Origin: Pseudomonas tensinigenes | GTDB taxonomy: Bacteria > Pseudomonadota > Gammaproteobacteria > Pseudomonadales > Pseudomonadaceae | Direction: 5' to 3' | Assembly: GCF_014268445.2 (NCBI RefSeq) | Contig: NZ_CP077089.1 | Coordinates: 1,729,501 to 1,793,500, forward strand | DNA length: 64,000 bases | Shown: positions 62,630-64,000 of the stretch, piece after piece | Layout: each line of letters begins with the position of its first letter | Numbering within the stretch: position 1 is the first letter of the stretch | The notes under the pieces: generated by a model | The model's database searches: none | The model's input: the letters and a program-made list of their open reading frames with translations, nothing else | Told to the model about the DNA's origin: nothing | Program-made: the position numbers and the translations under genes

Positions 62630-63664
62630 TTACTCCGGATTACGGTTCCAGTACTTGAACAACGGCTCCGCCAGAAACAGCACAAACAACAACCGCATCA
62701 CCTGCATCGCTGTCACCAGCGGCACCGACAATTGCAGGGTCTCCGCCGTCAGGCTCATCTCGGCAATCCCGCCGGGCATCATGCCCAGCGTCAGCGAACG
62801 CAGATCCAGATGGGTCAACGCACTCAGCCCCAACGCTGCCAGTGTCGCGATCAACATGGTCAACGCCGTGCCGATCAACGTCCGCCCCATGAATGAAGGC
62901 GCGCGGCGGAAAAACTGCCGGTTGAAGTGACAACCCAAACCGCTACCAATCAACCACTGACCAATCTGACTGCCACCATTGGGCAAACCAATGTGCAGAT
63001 CCCAGCCAATGCTCACCGCCGCACTCACCAGCAACGGCCCGAACAACCACGGATTGGGTTGGCGCAAACGCTGCCAGAGCCACGCAAGCAAACCGCCCGC
63101 CGGAAACAGAATCGCCAGCCAGCGCCAATCGACGCTGCCGGCATGAGAAATCGGATTGCCGTCGCCCAGCAGATATTTGAACGCTGCCGGTACACACAGC
63201 ACCACCACCAGCACCCGCAAACTTTGCCCTGCCGCGACATGGCTGAGCATCGCGCCATTACGCGCGCCAAGGTTGACCATCTCCCCGGAACCGCCGGGCA
63301 TGCTCGAGAAAAATGCCGTGGCGCGATCCTCACCGGTGCTGCGCATCAACCACACGCCGACCACCGCCGAGACACTGGTGACCAGCGCACCAAAGAAGAT
63401 CAAACCAAAATGACTGAGCACCTGCTCCATCACCACCGGGGTGAAGTGCAGGCCGATGCCGATGCCGACAATCCACTGGCCGCACTTGCGGCCGCCAGGG
63501 ATTTCCGTGAGTTGCCACGGGGTCAGGCAGCGCACGAGGATGATCGCCAGCAACGAGCCGACCATCCACGGCAGTGGCCAGCCGATCTGGCTGGCGAGGT
63601 AACCGCCGAGCAGACCGACCAGCGGGGTTCCCCACCAGGATTTCAGTGAGGCGCGATCAAACAT
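62630..63664 (-). CDS. AbrB family membrane protein
   Basis: 344 residues, about ten helices in two AbrB repeats (PF05145). WWGTPLVGLLGGYLASQIGWPLPWMVGSLLA opens the first repeat, SMPGGSGEMVNLGARNGA closes it, and MMPGGIAEMSLTAETLQ is the matching site in the second. The family is annotated as 'putative ammonia monooxygenase' by an old error; it is a predicted transporter. Its start overlaps the tctA-type stop by 8 bases, so it is in the same operon, as is usual for tripartite tricarboxylate systems. Confidence 0.82.
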   Translation of the reverse strand: MFDRASLKSWWGTPLVGLLGGYLASQIGWPLPWMVGSLLAIILVRCLTPWQLTEIPGGRKCGQWIVGIGIGLHFTPVVMEQVLSHFGLIFFGALVTSVSAVVGVWLMRSTGEDRATAFFSSMPGGSGEMVNLGARNGAMLSHVAAGQSLRVLVVVLCVPAAFKYLLGDGNPISHAGSVDWRWLAILFPAGGLLAWLWQRLRQPNPWLFGPLLVSAAVSIGWDLHIGLPNGGSQIGQWLIGSGLGCHFNRQFFRRAPSFMGRTLIGTALTMLIATLAALGLSALTHLDLRSLTLGMMPGGIAEMSLTAETLQLSVPLVTAMQVMRLLFVLFLAEPLFKYWNRNPE

Positions 63665-64000
63665 CGGCGATGGCGCGACGCGCGACCGAACGTTTGCGCC
63701 AGATGCGCAGCAGCGGCATCAGCAGCATGATCGCGGTCAGCACCCAGACACCGAAAGTGATCGGGCTCGACCAGAGGATTTCCAGCGCACCGTTGGAAAT
63801 CGACAGCGCCCGACGCAGGTTCTGCTCCATCAGACCACCGAGGATGAAGCCCAGCAGCACCGGCGACAACGGGAAGTCGAGCTTGCGCAGGATGTAACCG
63901 AAGATGCCGATACCGACCATCAGGAACAAGTCGAACGTGGTGGCGTGCACCGCGTAAACGCCGATCCCGGTGATGATCGCGATCACCGGCACCAGTGCCC
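63657..64000 (-). CDS. tripartite tricarboxylate transporter TctA, C-terminal part
   Basis: The frame stays open to the window edge, so only the last 113 residues are seen (ALVPVIAIITGIGVYAVHATTF... WRKRSVARRAIADV). GIFGYILRKLDFPLSPVLLGFILGGLMEQNLRRALS is the strongly conserved end of the TctA large membrane subunit, which with TctB and the TctC binding protein imports tricarboxylates such as citrate. The other subunits would lie beyond the window. Confidence 0.87.
   Translation of the reverse strand, partial: ALVPVIAIITGIGVYAVHATTFDLFLMVGIGIFGYILRKLDFPLSPVLLGFILGGLMEQNLRRALSISNGALEILWSSPITFGVWVLTAIMLLMPLLRIWRKRSVARRAIADV

Noticed and set aside
62630..63664. Ammonia monooxygenase
   Set aside because: This is a historical mislabel of the AbrB membrane family; no monooxygenase features are present.

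Overview
This window is chromosomal DNA of a fluorescent Pseudomonas, most likely the P. fluorescens/P. koreensis group. The evidence is about 60 % GC, high identity by eye to known Pseudomonas proteins (PhaG, FosA, OlsBA, AcpH, Ung, BglX), Pseudomonas-specific DUF6124 and YegP-type small proteins, and a very dense set of REPIN repeats (paired REP sequences of the GTGGGAGCGAGCCTGCTCGC type) between genes. No rRNA, CRISPR array, prophage or insertion sequence was seen. One tRNA, Gly(CCC), is present.

Layout. 1-9.1 kb: a partial acpH, the ornithine-lipid pair olsBA, an acyl-CoA-dehydrogenase-like gene, a serine hydrolase with a small partner, yceI-cls-like PLD, and bglX. 9.3-20.6 kb: lemA plus two TPM-domain genes, a methyltransferase, an EamA exporter, a DJ-1/RHH pair, yegP, a DapA-like/class II aldolase pair divergent from an XRE-cupin regulator, a SIR2-like DUF4917 gene and an iron alcohol dehydrogenase. 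20.6-25.4 kb: a LysR / CaiB CoA-transferase / HMG-CoA-lyase / MFS cluster, probably for an unidentified branched or C5-C6 organic acid. 25.8-33 kb: a tandem pair of secreted proteins of unknown function, fosA, lysE-type exporter, a PAS-GAF-GGDEF cyclase, a KGG mini-protein, DUF4142, an iron-permease-like protein, tam and another methyltransferase. 33-37.7 kb: an accessory patch with a long structured leader ahead of a DUF6124 gene, hipBA, hicAB (hicA is a 59-codon GTG-start gene), a WYL-like/BRCT protein and tRNA-Gly. 37.8-41.4 kb: phaG, rsuA, a CWC protein and a dCache-GGDEF cyclase.

41.8-51.8 kb is the best-defined system: a guanidine-I (ykkC) riboswitch heads a minus-strand operon of an ABC importer, the two former 'urea carboxylase-associated' proteins (carboxyguanidine deiminase subunits), a biotin carboxylase and allophanate hydrolase. 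The riboswitch argues that the 'urea carboxylase' is a guanidine carboxylase. Remarkably, that carboxylase carries an 87-bp REPIN inserted in frame exactly at the linker between two domains.

52.2-60.5 kb is a lower-GC accessory block: a Tyr-rich lipoprotein, then a tight three-gene unit (GT4 glycosyltransferase, single-pass membrane protein, 1854-residue RTX protein with 44-residue higher-order repeats) without a type I secretion system in view. The window ends with a 3-hydroxyisobutyryl-CoA hydrolase, ung, an AbrB-family membrane protein and the 3' part of a tctA-type permease. No wholly undescribed system can be claimed from sequence alone; the in-frame REPIN, the DUF6124 leader, the WYL-BRCT protein, the RTX unit and the tandem secreted pair are the parts most worth testing.
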